DNA of 64,000 nucleotides from Aromatoleum aromaticum EbN1 (GTDB lineage: Bacteria > Pseudomonadota > Gammaproteobacteria > Burkholderiales > Rhodocyclaceae). The notes beneath the pieces are model-generated. The model was not told where the DNA came from, did not search any database, and saw nothing but the letters and a program-made list of their open reading frames with translations. The DNA is taken from positions 1-64,000 of the forward strand of contig NC_006823.1 of assembly GCF_000025965.1 (NCBI RefSeq), in the 5' to 3' direction. Made by a program: the position numbers and the translations under genes. Positions 33,761 through 42,008 of the stretch are shown here, one piece after another (within the stretch, counting starts at the first letter, position 1; the number at the start of each line of letters is the position of its first letter).

Positions 33761-33782
33761 CGTTTTACCCAATTAAAACATG

Positions 33783-34574
33783 CTATGCCGCCTGCTTTAC
33801 CTGATAGCCGAATCTCCCCCAGGCCTCAGGGTCGATCATTAGAGGCGAGCTTCTGTCGGTCGCAAGATTGACAAAAACGCCGTGTGCCTCAAGGCGCGCG
33901 AGGCGGAACAGCTTCCATAGAAGGTTGAGCGCATGAAGGGCCATGGCGCGATTGATGAACAACGACTGTTTTTCCAGCGCATCGGCAAGTGAACAGCTCG
34001 GTTGGTCATCTGTCTGATCCAGCCTCTCATCGACAGCCTCAGGCAACAGATCGGCAACGGTCGGCAACCGAAGCCGTTTCTTTCCGTGCCAAGTAACGTA
34101 ATGTCCCTCCCCGATTTCACCGAGGATGACTTGACCGTCGTTCTGGTTGTTTCCGATATCCAACCAGTAGCCATAGCCGAAGGTTGATGCGATGGCTTTT
34201 CTGGCAAGCCGGTTATCGACGCACCCGATGACGAGGTCTGGTCGCATTCGCAAGCGACCCGTTCGGGAAACCCCGATGCGCTCCGGACATGCCTCCCAGT
34301 CAAGCCCGAAGGCCTGGTTGAGCCGATTGATCAGCACTGACGCCTTGTTAGCACCAATGTCTGACCACGCAAATGCTTGGCGGCCGACGTTCGATTCCGA
34401 CACGGTGTCGTCGTCGAATGCGGTAACGTGAAGGCCGGCTGGATGACCAAGCGCAAGCAGGGCCGTATGCAACTGCACAAGGCCATTGATGACATGACTC
34501 CCAGTGCCGCCAGCGCCGACTACGACGATTCGTACTTTTCGCTGCAACAGGTCCGGGATGATGAAGTGCTCCAT
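33783..34574 (-). CDS. PRTRC ThiF-family E1-like protein
   Basis: The 263-residue Rossmann-fold protein starts at 34574 (MEHFIIPDLL). VVVGAGGTGSHV (17-28) is the nucleotide loop, followed by AFDDDTVSESNVGRQ and DLVIGCVDNR, all E1/ThiF-type. In PRTRC systems the E1-like protein lies with a ubiquitin-like protein (C), an E2-like protein (B) and a JAB-like peptidase (A), all found next to it here. It has its own leader element although it adjoins the A-B-F genes. Confidence 0.93.
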   Translation of the reverse strand: MEHFIIPDLLQRKVRIVVVGAGGTGSHVINGLVQLHTALLALGHPAGLHVTAFDDDTVSESNVGRQAFAWSDIGANKASVLINRLNQAFGLDWEACPERIGVSRTGRLRMRPDLVIGCVDNRLARKAIASTFGYGYWLDIGNNQNDGQVILGEIGEGHYVTWHGKKRLRLPTVADLLPEAVDERLDQTDDQPSCSLADALEKQSLFINRAMALHALNLLWKLFRLARLEAHGVFVNLATDRSSPLMIDPEAWGRFGYQVKQAA

Positions 34575-34629
34575 CTTTCTCTCCATGTGTGTAACTGCAT
34601 AGAGGGAATGCCGGAGCGTAGGGCGTAAA
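34575..34629 (-). promoter_or_regulatory. Repeated promoter/RBS-hairpin element, copy 14
   Basis: TTTAC, 13 nt, GCATT; arm CTCTATG, loop CAGTTACACA, arm CATGGAG. The ATG/CAT pairs replace TTG/CAA of other copies, a compensatory change. Confidence 0.87.
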
Positions 34630-34659
34630 AAAGCCACCCCTCGATCACGAGAGGTGGCT
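34627..34659 (-). terminator. Rho-independent terminator
   Basis: AGCCACC/GGTGGCT hairpin with a U-tract on the minus strand. It ends the PRTRC A gene. Confidence 0.87.
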
Positions 34660-34684
34660 GGTTTTGATCGGTTCGATACTGGCT

Positions 34685-35350
34685 TCACACCAGAGCATCG
34701 ACCATGCTTCGCGTTCGCTCAACAGGCACTGGCTCGAACGTCAGGCCATCGACTGCTGAAGCGAGTTGCATCGGAACGAACATCCCCATCAGGCAGAACC
34801 GTTGTGCTGTGACCACCCTCTGGTCACAACGACCTAACACGATGGAAAGCTTCACCTCTCCTCGATCGTCAAAGTCATCTGTGCCAGAAAAGAACGCCGA
34901 CGATGCCCCGTGCGAGTGAAGATCCACCACCAAATGCTCGCTCTCGTCCAGGCGTGGCCTGTCGAAGTGGATGCGAGAGGCCGAGGCTTCGCGCACGCCA
35001 ACTTCTCGGAAGGCGAACTGGTTGCTGACCTCGTTCCATGTGATCCAGCCAGCCGCCTCGAGTGGGCAGCTTTCTCGCGCAATTCCGGCAAAACGCTCGA
35101 AGAGCGAAAGCGGGATTGGCGGGCAGAGCCACTCCAAACAAGCAGTGACCACGCCGTATGGTTTCACAACAGGCGATGGCTGCGTGAGCTGGACCCGCGC
35201 ATACATCCACGCGCGACGCACCTCCAACCACTCTCCGTTCTGCCCCACCAGAAAACGATGCCCCGGTTGAGATAGCGGCTCGAAGCAGCCAAACCTGGGC
35301 ACCATCACAGTGGGCGTGAGCGCCTGCAACGCCATGTCACGAGGGTCCAT
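34685..35350 (-). CDS. PRTRC protein A, JAB/JAMM-like peptidase
   Basis: The 221-residue protein starts at 35350 (MDPRDMALQA), overlapping the PRTRC B stop by one base. A JAMM signature is visible: Glu98, His145 and His147 in DLHSHGASSAFFSGTDD, Ser155 and Asp158. Such enzymes remove ubiquitin-like tags. The frame extends to 35551 but upstream residues are antisense-like and unneeded. Confidence 0.88.
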   Translation of the reverse strand: MDPRDMALQALTPTVMVPRFGCFEPLSQPGHRFLVGQNGEWLEVRRAWMYARVQLTQPSPVVKPYGVVTACLEWLCPPIPLSLFERFAGIARESCPLEAAGWITWNEVSNQFAFREVGVREASASRIHFDRPRLDESEHLVVDLHSHGASSAFFSGTDDFDDRGEVKLSIVLGRCDQRVVTAQRFCLMGMFVPMQLASAVDGLTFEPVPVERTRSMVDALV

Positions 35351-36069
35351 CACAAACGCCCCCCGATCTGCGCTAGAAGATCCCTGACGGTCAGTTCTGC
35401 AGGCACCAGCACCTCTTGCGGAAAGCTCTTGAACTTCCCACTGAGCATAGCGTTCCAGAACTTCGCCGAGCCGCCCTTGTACTTCACAAGCGCGTCTTTC
35501 TCGTGGATGTTCGGATGCGAGAAGCGACTCGAGAAGAAGCTCTCCTCCCATCCAGACGGATCAGCCTGAAGGCCTGCACTTGGAAGCCGTGCAGAGCCGG
35601 CACAAATGCGGCCGCCCTTCCAGACGTTCCAGTACGGCGCCTGGTAGAGCTTGGTTCCGGGACGTGGCCGTGACCTGCCTTGAACAGCGAATACACGCCA
35701 TTCCTCCTGTGTGACAGCAAACACAAGGCCGGGGTGTGGCACCTCAGCCGTCTCAAGCTTGATCTCCTTGCTTTCGAACCAGACCCGTCGTGTTTGAGGC
35801 TTCATCCACCACACGAGCCATCCAGGTCCTTGCGACAGGACATTCGGCTCGAGGAAGACAGGCCGAGCGCTTCTGGACGGGTCAAGGGAGTCAAACATTT
35901 TCCTCAAACCGTCGACCGTTGCCGGCACACCAGCTTCAATCGAAAGCTCCCCCGATGAGTCCACACCCACGCTATGCACTGAGGCATAACTTGGACGACG
36001 CTGCCCATAGAGCAGGATCGCATGCGAGGCCCGGAATGGCGCCTCTTCAGTATTAACGCTGACCTGCAT
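35350..36069 (-). CDS. PRTRC protein B, E2-like
   Basis: The 239-residue protein carries APYWNVWKGGRICAGSA with Cys156 at the position expected for the conserved cysteine of the Prok-E2 family found in PRTRC systems. It lies immediately after PRTRC F (TAA/ATG adjacent) and overlaps A. A conjugating-enzyme role is inferred from the family. Confidence 0.85.
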   Translation of the reverse strand: MQVSVNTEEAPFRASHAILLYGQRRPSYASVHSVGVDSSGELSIEAGVPATVDGLRKMFDSLDPSRSARPVFLEPNVLSQGPGWLVWWMKPQTRRVWFESKEIKLETAEVPHPGLVFAVTQEEWRVFAVQGRSRPRPGTKLYQAPYWNVWKGGRICAGSARLPSAGLQADPSGWEESFFSSRFSHPNIHEKDALVKYKGGSAKFWNAMLSGKFKSFPQEVLVPAELTVRDLLAQIGGRL

Positions 36070-37164
36070 TTACTCCTCCTTTACGCTCGTATGCAGCATG
36101 GCAAGCAGCTGATCGAGCGATTTGTAAAGTTGCAAACCCAAGCGGTAGCTTTTCAGCCACTCAGAAAAATCCTCTCGCGTGATTTTCACGTCCCAAACAG
36201 AACAAAGGGTCGTATAGCAATCCGCGCCTTGGTTGGCGTACTCGATGTGATCATCAATCACCTGCTCGATTGGATCATTCTTATCCCAACGAATCAGACA
36301 CCCTCGATAGACGGACTCCCGATCAGTCGGACTGGCATCAGGAAACGCCGATCTTCTGTTATTCAAGAGGCACATGAGCTCGCATAGCTTCTCGGCCACA
36401 TCCCCCACGGCTGGATCAGGATGATCCAGCGCCTGAACAAGAGCGAAACCGTCGAGCTCCATCTGAGCAGAGCATGCCCAATCGACCTCGAACCCCTCCT
36501 CGTACTGCTTCGGAGAGAATCCGTAGTCGTCTGGGTCTTCACCCGAGGCCTCAAGCTCTTCTAGCCACTCCTCCTGAGTGTCCGCTCCCCGCCAGTAGAT
36601 GTAGGACGATAGATCGCGCACGAACAGAGGTGACCAACACCCCGTAGTTCTGGCACCCGCGCTCTGTGCTACATCGAGCGCGGTTTTACCCAACCCTGGA
36701 ACTGCTTTCTCCAGTTCCAGCAACCGCTTACCTGCAAAGCATGGCTCTAGCGCGTTGGTTAGCTCGAGCGCAAGCCAATAGGTTTGCGGAACGGGGTCAC
36801 TTTCTTCGACCGAAAAACCTTCACACCCCTCCAGCGTGCTTGAAACGGCCAAGTCCACAGGAGCAACAAAGACGAGGTCACCCAAAGTACCTTCGGTCAG
36901 ACGCATCAGGCCCAATTTCACCACCTCAGCGAGGCCCCAGTCGGGGTCTGCTTCCGTGATGAGGCCTTCCTCGTAAAGCGCCAAAGCAAGATTTGCCAAC
37001 GGCAACCCTGCAGAGGCGTGCTCCACGTAGGCACCAGGCGCCAAACACTTCCTGGGTAGCCTCAGAGGATCATTTGGATGGCGTTTGATGGAGGCCGAAG
37101 CCGAACCACTGACGCCGAATTCTTCTGTGAGCTTTCGACTAACTGCATAAGTCCGGCCACGCAT
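36070..37164 (-). CDS. PRTRC protein F
   Basis: The 364-residue protein starts MRGRTYAVSRKLTEEF with AGGAG eight bases upstream. It is assigned from its position in the conserved PRTRC order and from overall character, not from a catalytic motif. It is acidic, Trp- and Tyr-rich. A strong terminator-like hairpin (37187-37219) precedes its RBS. Confidence 0.75.
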   Translation of the reverse strand: MRGRTYAVSRKLTEEFGVSGSASASIKRHPNDPLRLPRKCLAPGAYVEHASAGLPLANLALALYEEGLITEADPDWGLAEVVKLGLMRLTEGTLGDLVFVAPVDLAVSSTLEGCEGFSVEESDPVPQTYWLALELTNALEPCFAGKRLLELEKAVPGLGKTALDVAQSAGARTTGCWSPLFVRDLSSYIYWRGADTQEEWLEELEASGEDPDDYGFSPKQYEEGFEVDWACSAQMELDGFALVQALDHPDPAVGDVAEKLCELMCLLNNRRSAFPDASPTDRESVYRGCLIRWDKNDPIEQVIDDHIEYANQGADCYTTLCSVWDVKITREDFSEWLKSYRLGLQLYKSLDQLLAMLHTSVKEE

Positions 37165-37271
37165 TTTTTCATCTCCTCATCATGAAAAACGGGAAGCACA
37201 GTGTGAGTGCTTCCCGTTTCGATGATTTCGCCTTTGGAGATGGCCTCAAGCCTATCCTTCAGCGAACTCAT
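37062..37271 (-). CDS. Possible 69-residue ORF overlapping PRTRC F
   Basis: The ORF starts MSSLKDRLEAISKGEI with AAGGGG seven bases upstream, four bases after PRTRC C, but it overlaps the F gene by 103 bp in another frame and contains a 13-bp terminator hairpin. It may be a leader peptide translated through the hairpin, or not a gene. Confidence 0.35.
   Translation of the reverse strand: MSSLKDRLEAISKGEIIETGSTHTVLPVFHDEEMKKCVAGLMQLVESSQKNSASVVRLRPPSNAIQMIL
37187..37219 (-). terminator. Terminator/attenuator between PRTRC C and F
   Basis: Perfect 13-bp stem AAACGGGAAGCAC/GTGCTTCCCGTTT with a 7-nt loop and U-tract on the minus strand. It would separate ParB-E-C from F-B-A expression unless translation or antitermination disrupts it. 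Confidence 0.8.
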
Positions 37272-37274
37272 AAA

Positions 37275-37484
37275 TCACCCCTTTGTGCCTGCTGCACGCC
37301 GGAACTCGTAGATCAACCGATTCCCCTTGCGCGTAGGACCTTCAACCACAGCGCTCGTAAGCTCCGGAAAGGTTGCAGAGTAGAGATCCCGGACCTGCTG
37401 GACCGACATTCCCTTACCTGGATCACCAAGGCTGGTTCCGTTGTAATGGAACTCGCGAACTGCTTCCTCAACTTGGATCGCCAT
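37275..37484 (-). CDS. PRTRC protein C, ubiquitin-like
   Basis: The 69-residue protein (MAIQVEEAVREFHYNG) contains GMSVQQVRDLYSATFPELT and ends FRRAAGTKG, matching PRTRC C, which belongs to a prokaryotic ubiquitin-like family. The C-terminal glycine would suit activation by the ThiF-like E1. It follows PRTRC E by nine bases. Confidence 0.9.
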   Translation of the reverse strand: MAIQVEEAVREFHYNGTSLGDPGKGMSVQQVRDLYSATFPELTSAVVEGPTRKGNRLIYEFRRAAGTKG

Positions 37485-37493
37485 GACGCCCCC

Positions 37494-37973
37494 TTACAGC
37501 AGGCTTGCCAAATCAAGCGCGGAAGAGACTTCCGTCTTGGCCTTGGCAGCAGGTTGTTGAACAGCAGCAGGCTTGGCTTGCACCTCACCCACTTCCTCAG
37601 CATCACCTTCGACGTCTTCATCGCCTTCGTCAGCGAGCTCATCGAGCGTCACCGCTTTGGGCGCTGCTGCCTTGGGTGCCCCCTTGACCGCCTTGGCCGC
37701 GCTTTCCCTCTTTGCGCGATCAAGAACGGCCTGAGTCTCTGCCAGTTGTTCCGCAAGGCTCTTGTGAGCACTCACGTAACCGGCCAGCACCTGAGCGAAC
37801 CCCTCGTCGAGCTCCGCGGCCGTGCCAGAGATCACCAGCGGTGTTTTTAGCGAAGCATCCGCACCTTCAGTCTTTGGCTTCGGGATCACCGTGACGGTGA
37901 TCTGGTCACCTTCTGACGTCAGCATCAGGGTGGCGGTATTGCTTGCCAGGAACGACTTCAACGTTTCAAACAT
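37494..37973 (-). CDS. PRTRC protein E
   Basis: The 159-residue protein starts MFETLKSFLASNTATL. EGDQITVTVIPKPK and an LDEGFAQVL segment are typical of PRTRC E. The middle is Lys/Ala-rich, then a very acidic stretch (DEGDEDVEGDAEEVGE), then a Pro/Ala tail ending LDLASLL. Function is unknown in all systems. It has a divergent leader hairpin (37974-38020) rather than a standard copy. Confidence 0.88.
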   Translation of the reverse strand: MFETLKSFLASNTATLMLTSEGDQITVTVIPKPKTEGADASLKTPLVISGTAAELDEGFAQVLAGYVSAHKSLAEQLAETQAVLDRAKRESAAKAVKGAPKAAAPKAVTLDELADEGDEDVEGDAEEVGEVQAKPAAVQQPAAKAKTEVSSALDLASLL

Positions 37974-38025
37974 GTATTTCTCCTTGGTTTAAGGGCCTGG
38001 CCTGCAACCAGGCCTTCCTGCATTG

Positions 38026-38043
38026 AAAAAGGCGTTACGCCTT
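38026..38043 (-). terminator. Short terminator with the parB stop codon in its loop
   Basis: AAGGCG-TAA-CGCCTT followed by five U. The loop is the UAA stop codon of the ParB-related gene, so terminating ribosomes would cover the hairpin. Confidence 0.6.
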
Positions 38044-39708
38044 CCACATCACATTCGCCGGAAGCTTCCCGGCATAGTCAAAGCCCGAGACCGCCAAGAG
38101 CTTCTTGACGCACTCGTCCTTCTTCTCCCCGAGAACCTTGTCCAGGTCCTTGCCCATACGTGCGGCGAGTCCGATTTGCTCGGCCGCCACCCTGATCTCA
38201 CTCTTGGTGAGCAACCCCAGGTAGTCGGTGTTAAGCGTCCAGTGATCCGCGAGGTTCACTTTCAGCTCATTGAGCAGCGCGACCACCTTGTGCTCCTCGA
38301 GCCCCTCTGCGGTTGCGGCCGGCAACATGACCTTCAACTTGGAGACAACCTCGTCGCTTGCTTCACCGACCTGGGTCAGCGCCACAGTCAGAGACAGACT
38401 GGGCGACGAACCTTGAGTGAGCTTGGCGAACGCTTTGCCAAGCTGAGTTGCGCTGATGTGACGCGCATCCCCACTCATGCAAAGGGCAAGCAGCACACGC
38501 TCCCCAATTTCAGGATTCATGTAGAGGTGCTTGGCCAACGCGGATCGCCAGACCTTTGCCCGATACTCCTTGACCCGCGTGGAGTCTTGCACCTCAGCAG
38601 CCTTCTTCTGAGTTGCAGGTTTCGCAGCGGGTGATGTGTTGCTCGCTGAACCGGTCGTTGTTGCTCCTGGGGTAGGCGCAGCGGGTTGAGCCGATCGAGC
38701 GGCTGCAACAATCGCCTGATGGTTTGCCTTCACCTTCTCGGCGTTGCATCCCGAGTCGAAGCACAAGTCCTTGAAGACCTTGCCAACCTTGCCGGGAACC
38801 GCGCTGATAGCCGCCCCAAACTTGCCGCAAGAACGGCAGGCCTGAGCCTGAGCATCACCGACGCCAGAACCACCTTCGGCGACGAGCTTGATGACGGTGA
38901 AGTTCTCACCGGGGCGAACAATCCTGACTTCAGGAAAGTCTTCGACAAGCTCCTTGCGGATCTCCTCGAGCGCGGCTTCCGTCTTCCCATCCCAGCATTC
39001 ACGGTTGGTGCAATGACCTTCGTCGACAGCCTCACTAAAAAGCGCTTTCTGATTCCCGCTGCTGTGAGGGCATTGCGCACACTCCGTCTTGTCGAATACC
39101 GCTGTCGACAACGCGTTAGCGAGCTTCTGGATCTCCTGCTTGAACTCGGCCACGCCGGCGAGCACGGGAGTCTTGAGCAGGCGCTCCAGAACATGGTCTT
39201 GCTTTGGTCGCGGAAGACCCGCCAACAACTCGGCATGGCCCAACTTGATGCGACGCTCAGCGAGCGCAGTGCGAACTGCGTCCGTGGCGTTCATCAGGCC
39301 CAGGCGTTTGTCGAGGGTGGCCCGACTCCAACCAAGGCGCCGTGCCGCATCGTCCCGATCGCCCTCTGAGCGAGCCAGGATCTTGGCGGCCGCCTCAGCT
39401 TCCTCTGCTGGCGACATGTCGGCCCGCTGAACGTTTTCGATGAGCGCCAGTTCTTCGGCTTCATCGTCGTCCAGCTCCTTGATGACAACGGGCATGGGGT
39501 AGTCATCCCCATGAGCTGCCTTAGCTGCTGCGTAGCGGCGACCGCCCGCAACCACTTGATACCCGCCGTCCTGCAAGGGGCGAACGAGAATCGGTTGGAT
39601 GACCCCCTTCTCACGGATCGAAGCGGTCAACTCCTCCATCTCCGCGGGGTCAAAGAACTTCCGCGGGTTGTTGCCAACGACGATTTCCGAGATTTGAACG
39701 GTTTGCAT
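38035..39708 (-). CDS. PRTRC ParB-family protein
   Basis: The 557-residue protein starts at 39708 (MQTVQISEIVVGNNPRKFF). Its ParB/sulfiredoxin-like N-terminus contains GVIQPILVRPLQ and AGGRRYAAAK, followed by LALIENVQRADMSPAEEAEA and a DNA-binding helix-turn-helix region (AARRLGWSRATLDKRL). The C-terminal half has zinc-knuckle-like Cys pairs (CAQCPHSSGN; CRSCGKFG). No ParA neighbour is present. It is first gene of the PRTRC cluster, behind a strong leader element. Confidence 0.93.
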   Translation of the reverse strand: MQTVQISEIVVGNNPRKFFDPAEMEELTASIREKGVIQPILVRPLQDGGYQVVAGGRRYAAAKAAHGDDYPMPVVIKELDDDEAEELALIENVQRADMSPAEEAEAAAKILARSEGDRDDAARRLGWSRATLDKRLGLMNATDAVRTALAERRIKLGHAELLAGLPRPKQDHVLERLLKTPVLAGVAEFKQEIQKLANALSTAVFDKTECAQCPHSSGNQKALFSEAVDEGHCTNRECWDGKTEAALEEIRKELVEDFPEVRIVRPGENFTVIKLVAEGGSGVGDAQAQACRSCGKFGAAISAVPGKVGKVFKDLCFDSGCNAEKVKANHQAIVAAARSAQPAAPTPGATTTGSASNTSPAAKPATQKKAAEVQDSTRVKEYRAKVWRSALAKHLYMNPEIGERVLLALCMSGDARHISATQLGKAFAKLTQGSSPSLSLTVALTQVGEASDEVVSKLKVMLPAATAEGLEEHKVVALLNELKVNLADHWTLNTDYLGLLTKSEIRVAAEQIGLAARMGKDLDKVLGEKKDECVKKLLAVSGFDYAGKLPANVMWKA

Positions 39709-39765
39709 TTCCTTCTCCTGGTTGGTTAGTGCTGCAACCGGGAGATGCATCAAGCTGAATGTAAA
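39709..39765 (-). promoter_or_regulatory. Repeated promoter/RBS-hairpin element, copy 15
   Basis: TTTAC, 12 nt (the one copy not at 13), GCATC; arm CTCCCGGTTG, loop CAGCACTAAC, arm CAACCAGGAG. The longest clean stem in the set. Confidence 0.92.
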
Positions 39766-39805
39766 AAGCCCGCCAGCCCCTGAAAACAGAGGCAAAGCGG
39801 GCTTT
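39763..39805 (-). terminator. Rho-independent terminator
   Basis: AAAGCCCGC/GCGGGCTTT hairpin followed by U5 on the minus strand. It ends the 39824-40444 gene. Confidence 0.87.
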
Positions 39806-39823
39806 GGGATGGGCGGTGAACGT

Positions 39824-40444
39824 CTAGGCGTCGACCAGCTCAGTCATGCGAACCCGAACCCCAGGGGTGTTCGAGATCACGCTGTAGTCGAAGTTTTCGA
39901 CGAAATCCTCAAGGGTCGCATCGCCGATCATCGAGACATCGACCTTGATGCTCAACGTCAGCGTCTGCTCAACGGCCGGCTTCGGGCTCCTGCGGGCACG
40001 TGCAAACGAGAGCGCTTCGGGTGAGATCTGTTCGAGCTCCTGCACGCCGAAGTAATCGCAGATCGACTCGCACACAGCAGTTTCGCTGGGGCCACGCCAG
40101 TCGAAGTGCGCCAGGCCAACCTCGTCCGTACGCTCCTCTCCGTCGACCATGGCGACTAGCTCGGCGTGATCGAGCAACAGAACATGGTCGGTTGCATCAA
40201 ACTCCTCCGTACCGACATAGATTGCGTCGTCGCCCTTTCGACCGCCCCATGCCTGTTTTGTGAAGCTGCCGATGATCTTGCGGTTCGTGAACACAGCAAC
40301 GCACTTACCCTCCGCACTTTCGACCGATACAGTCGCTTCACCTTGAGGATCGACATAGCCAAAGACCATCTCGGCCATGTCCACCGCGGCCTCAAGCGCC
40401 ACAAACTCGCTGTACAGGCCGCCGTTTTCCATCACAAAAAACAT
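39824..40444 (-). CDS. Hypothetical protein
   Basis: The 206-residue acidic protein starts at 40444 (MFFVMENGGLYSEF). Upstream codons in frame lie in the leader. No domain recognised. It lies directly upstream of the PRTRC cluster but has its own promoter and terminator. Confidence 0.7.
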   Translation of the reverse strand: MFFVMENGGLYSEFVALEAAVDMAEMVFGYVDPQGEATVSVESAEGKCVAVFTNRKIIGSFTKQAWGGRKGDDAIYVGTEEFDATDHVLLLDHAELVAMVDGEERTDEVGLAHFDWRGPSETAVCESICDYFGVQELEQISPEALSFARARRSPKPAVEQTLTLSIKVDVSMIGDATLEDFVENFDYSVISNTPGVRVRMTELVDA

Positions 40445-40509
40445 GATCAACTCCTTTTTTCGTATGAGAAAGAACTGCACCAGAGGAATGGCACGTTAAG
40501 CATGCGAAA
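40445..40509 (-). promoter_or_regulatory. Repeated promoter/RBS-hairpin element, copy 16
   Basis: TTTCG, 13 nt, CCATT; loop begins CAGTTCTTTC. The loop is longer and the pairing (TTCCTC with AAGGAG-like arm) weaker than elsewhere. Confidence 0.75.
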
Positions 40510-40542
40510 AAAAACCGCTCTGCCTCGAGAGGAACAGAGCGG
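40507..40542 (-). terminator. Rho-independent terminator
   Basis: CCGCTCTG/CAGAGCGG hairpin with an eight-U tract on the minus strand. It ends the 40552-41193 gene. Confidence 0.9.
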
Positions 40543-40551
40543 CTGCGATCC

Positions 40552-41193
40552 TTAATGGATGGACTGCATCGATGCGGTAGTCACTGACAGGACAGGATTC
40601 TCGATACGTCCAGGCCCCTGAGGGGTGGAGTCATGGCTGATGGATGCGAGGAAGGTTCGCGCGGCATCGATAAGAGCCATCAACGCGTTATGCGAGTCCT
40701 CGTAGCCATCGGACGGTGGAGCGCACTCGTTGAGCGGATTACCCTGGTCATCTGACCAGTCCCACAACTTCAAATCGGCAACCGAGCAAAGCCACGCCAA
40801 GGCGCGATCCTCAACGGTTTCGATGGTATCGATCCCGAAGTGTTGACACACCTCATCAATACGCTGGCGTTCGGTGCAGATTTTGACTGCGGTGTGTTTG
40901 AGATAGCCGGCAAACCAAAATTCGGCTCCACTAACCACCAGGGCATCGAGCTCAACCGCTTCCTGATTCTCCGGGTCTTCAATGTCGGCATCGCTTTGTG
41001 CTGACTTCTTGAGCCAGGTCGTCCGATAGTCAAAGACTTCGATCTTGTTCGCGTCGGCATCGAGCACCTTGCGCGAGAGTGCAGCAATCCCAGCGGCACT
41101 CGCCGCGTCGATCTCAAAGATCGCTTGCTCAGGGATGTCTGCATACTCGCTGTCGGAGCGGACCTCGGTGACAAACTTTAGTGCATGCTGCAT
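40552..41193 (-). CDS. Hypothetical protein
   Basis: The 213-residue acidic protein starts MQHALKFVTEVRSDSEY. It is a monocistronic unit with its own leader element and terminator. No domain recognised. Confidence 0.7.
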   Translation of the reverse strand: MQHALKFVTEVRSDSEYADIPEQAIFEIDAASAAGIAALSRKVLDADANKIEVFDYRTTWLKKSAQSDADIEDPENQEAVELDALVVSGAEFWFAGYLKHTAVKICTERQRIDEVCQHFGIDTIETVEDRALAWLCSVADLKLWDWSDDQGNPLNECAPPSDGYEDSHNALMALIDAARTFLASISHDSTPQGPGRIENPVLSVTTASMQSIH

Positions 41194-41257
41194 GGTGATT
41201 CTCCTTACGTGGATGGTTGGTGCTGCACGAAGGAGATGCCGATATGAAGGGCGTAAA
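41194..41257 (-). promoter_or_regulatory. Repeated promoter/RBS-hairpin element, copy 17
   Basis: TTTAC, 13 nt, GCATC; arm CTCCTTCGTG, loop CAGCACCAACCATC, arm CACGTAAGGAG. Clear compensatory CGTG/CACG pairs. Confidence 0.9.
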
Positions 41258-41280
41258 AAAACCCGCTTATCAGCGGGTTT
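41255..41280 (-). terminator. Rho-independent terminator
   Basis: AAACCCGC/GCGGGTTT hairpin with a U-tract on the minus strand. It ends the 41319-41992 pair. Confidence 0.9.
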
Positions 41281-41318
41281 TCAGGATCGAACTCGAACGA
41301 GTCCTCTGGAAGGCCTGG

Positions 41319-41696
41319 TTATCCAAGCCCTGCTTCTTTCGCCGCGAAGGCAAGCATCCTCCGATACTTGACCGGCAAGTTTCCAAAAGACACCTGCTGC
41401 TCATAATCGGTGAAGTACGTCTTATCGAGCGGCAGCCAGAACATCTTTCGGAAACTGAACTTGGTCGGCTTCTCCAGAGGAAGATCTGAGCAGCTAACCA
41501 CAAACTCACCCCTTCCGATCCTGTCGATGTGCTGACTCGTGCCATAGACACACAAAACCTCCGTGCGCCCATTACGATCGTCAGTCGCCACGACGAAAAC
41601 TGGCCTGAACTTTCTGCCTGGACTGCAAACCTCCTCAGTCTCAGGCATCCAAGCCTTTACAACTTCCCCTGGTCTGGGGATTGAGAGCGTGCACAT
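41319..41696 (-). CDS. PemK/MazF-like protein
   Basis: The 125-residue protein starts MCTLSIPRPGEVVKAW. PGEVVKAW, GRKFRPVFVVATDD and the following segments follow the MazF/PemK SH3-like barrel pattern. It overlaps the preceding RHH-like gene by 40 bp. A toxin role (mRNA endonuclease) is inferred from family and pairing. Confidence 0.65.
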   Translation of the reverse strand: MCTLSIPRPGEVVKAWMPETEEVCSPGRKFRPVFVVATDDRNGRTEVLCVYGTSQHIDRIGRGEFVVSCSDLPLEKPTKFSFRKMFWLPLDKTYFTDYEQQVSFGNLPVKYRRMLAFAAKEAGLG

Positions 41697-41992
41697 AGCT
41701 CAACCTCCCCAGTTCCGGATTTGAAAACTCCTGAATGGATCAGGAAGTCGGTGAGACTTTTGACCTTCTTTCCGGGCGGCAGCTCTTGTAGACCGTAGTC
41801 CCCAAGATGCTCCGCAATGGCGCGTCGGATTAGCATCTCGGGCGTGATGCCCAGCTCGGCCGCCCTCGATTCGATGTGCTCCGGCGTCGTCTCGTTGTCC
41901 GAGAACGACACTGTGAAGACAGTTGGCATGATCAAACCCTCCTTCGGGTTCAAGCATACTCCGGTGGATCTGATGTGCGAAAAACTTGCCAT
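41657..41992 (-). CDS. RHH-like antitoxin candidate
   Basis: The product has 111 residues from 41992 (MASFSHIRST, AGGAG upstream) or 90 residues from 41930 (MPTVFTVSFSDNE, GAAGGAGG upstream). LGITPEMLIRRAIAEHLG looks like the helical part of an RHH antitoxin. It is coupled to the PemK-like gene. A further ATG at 42008 follows the leader's own RBS in another frame; its product looks like a shadow. Confidence 0.6.
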   Translation of the reverse strand: MASFSHIRSTGVCLNPKEGLIMPTVFTVSFSDNETTPEHIESRAAELGITPEMLIRRAIAEHLGDYGLQELPPGKKVKSLTDFLIHSGVFKSGTGEVELCARSQSPDQGKL

Positions 41993-42008
41993 TTTCTTCT
42001 CCTGTCAT

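Noticed and set aside
41700-42008. 102-codon frame starting at the leader's nearest ATG (42008)
   Set aside because: Overlaps the RHH-like frame almost completely and its later sequence looks like a frame shadow. The ATG at 41992 or 41930 fits better, though the short leader start could matter for regulation.
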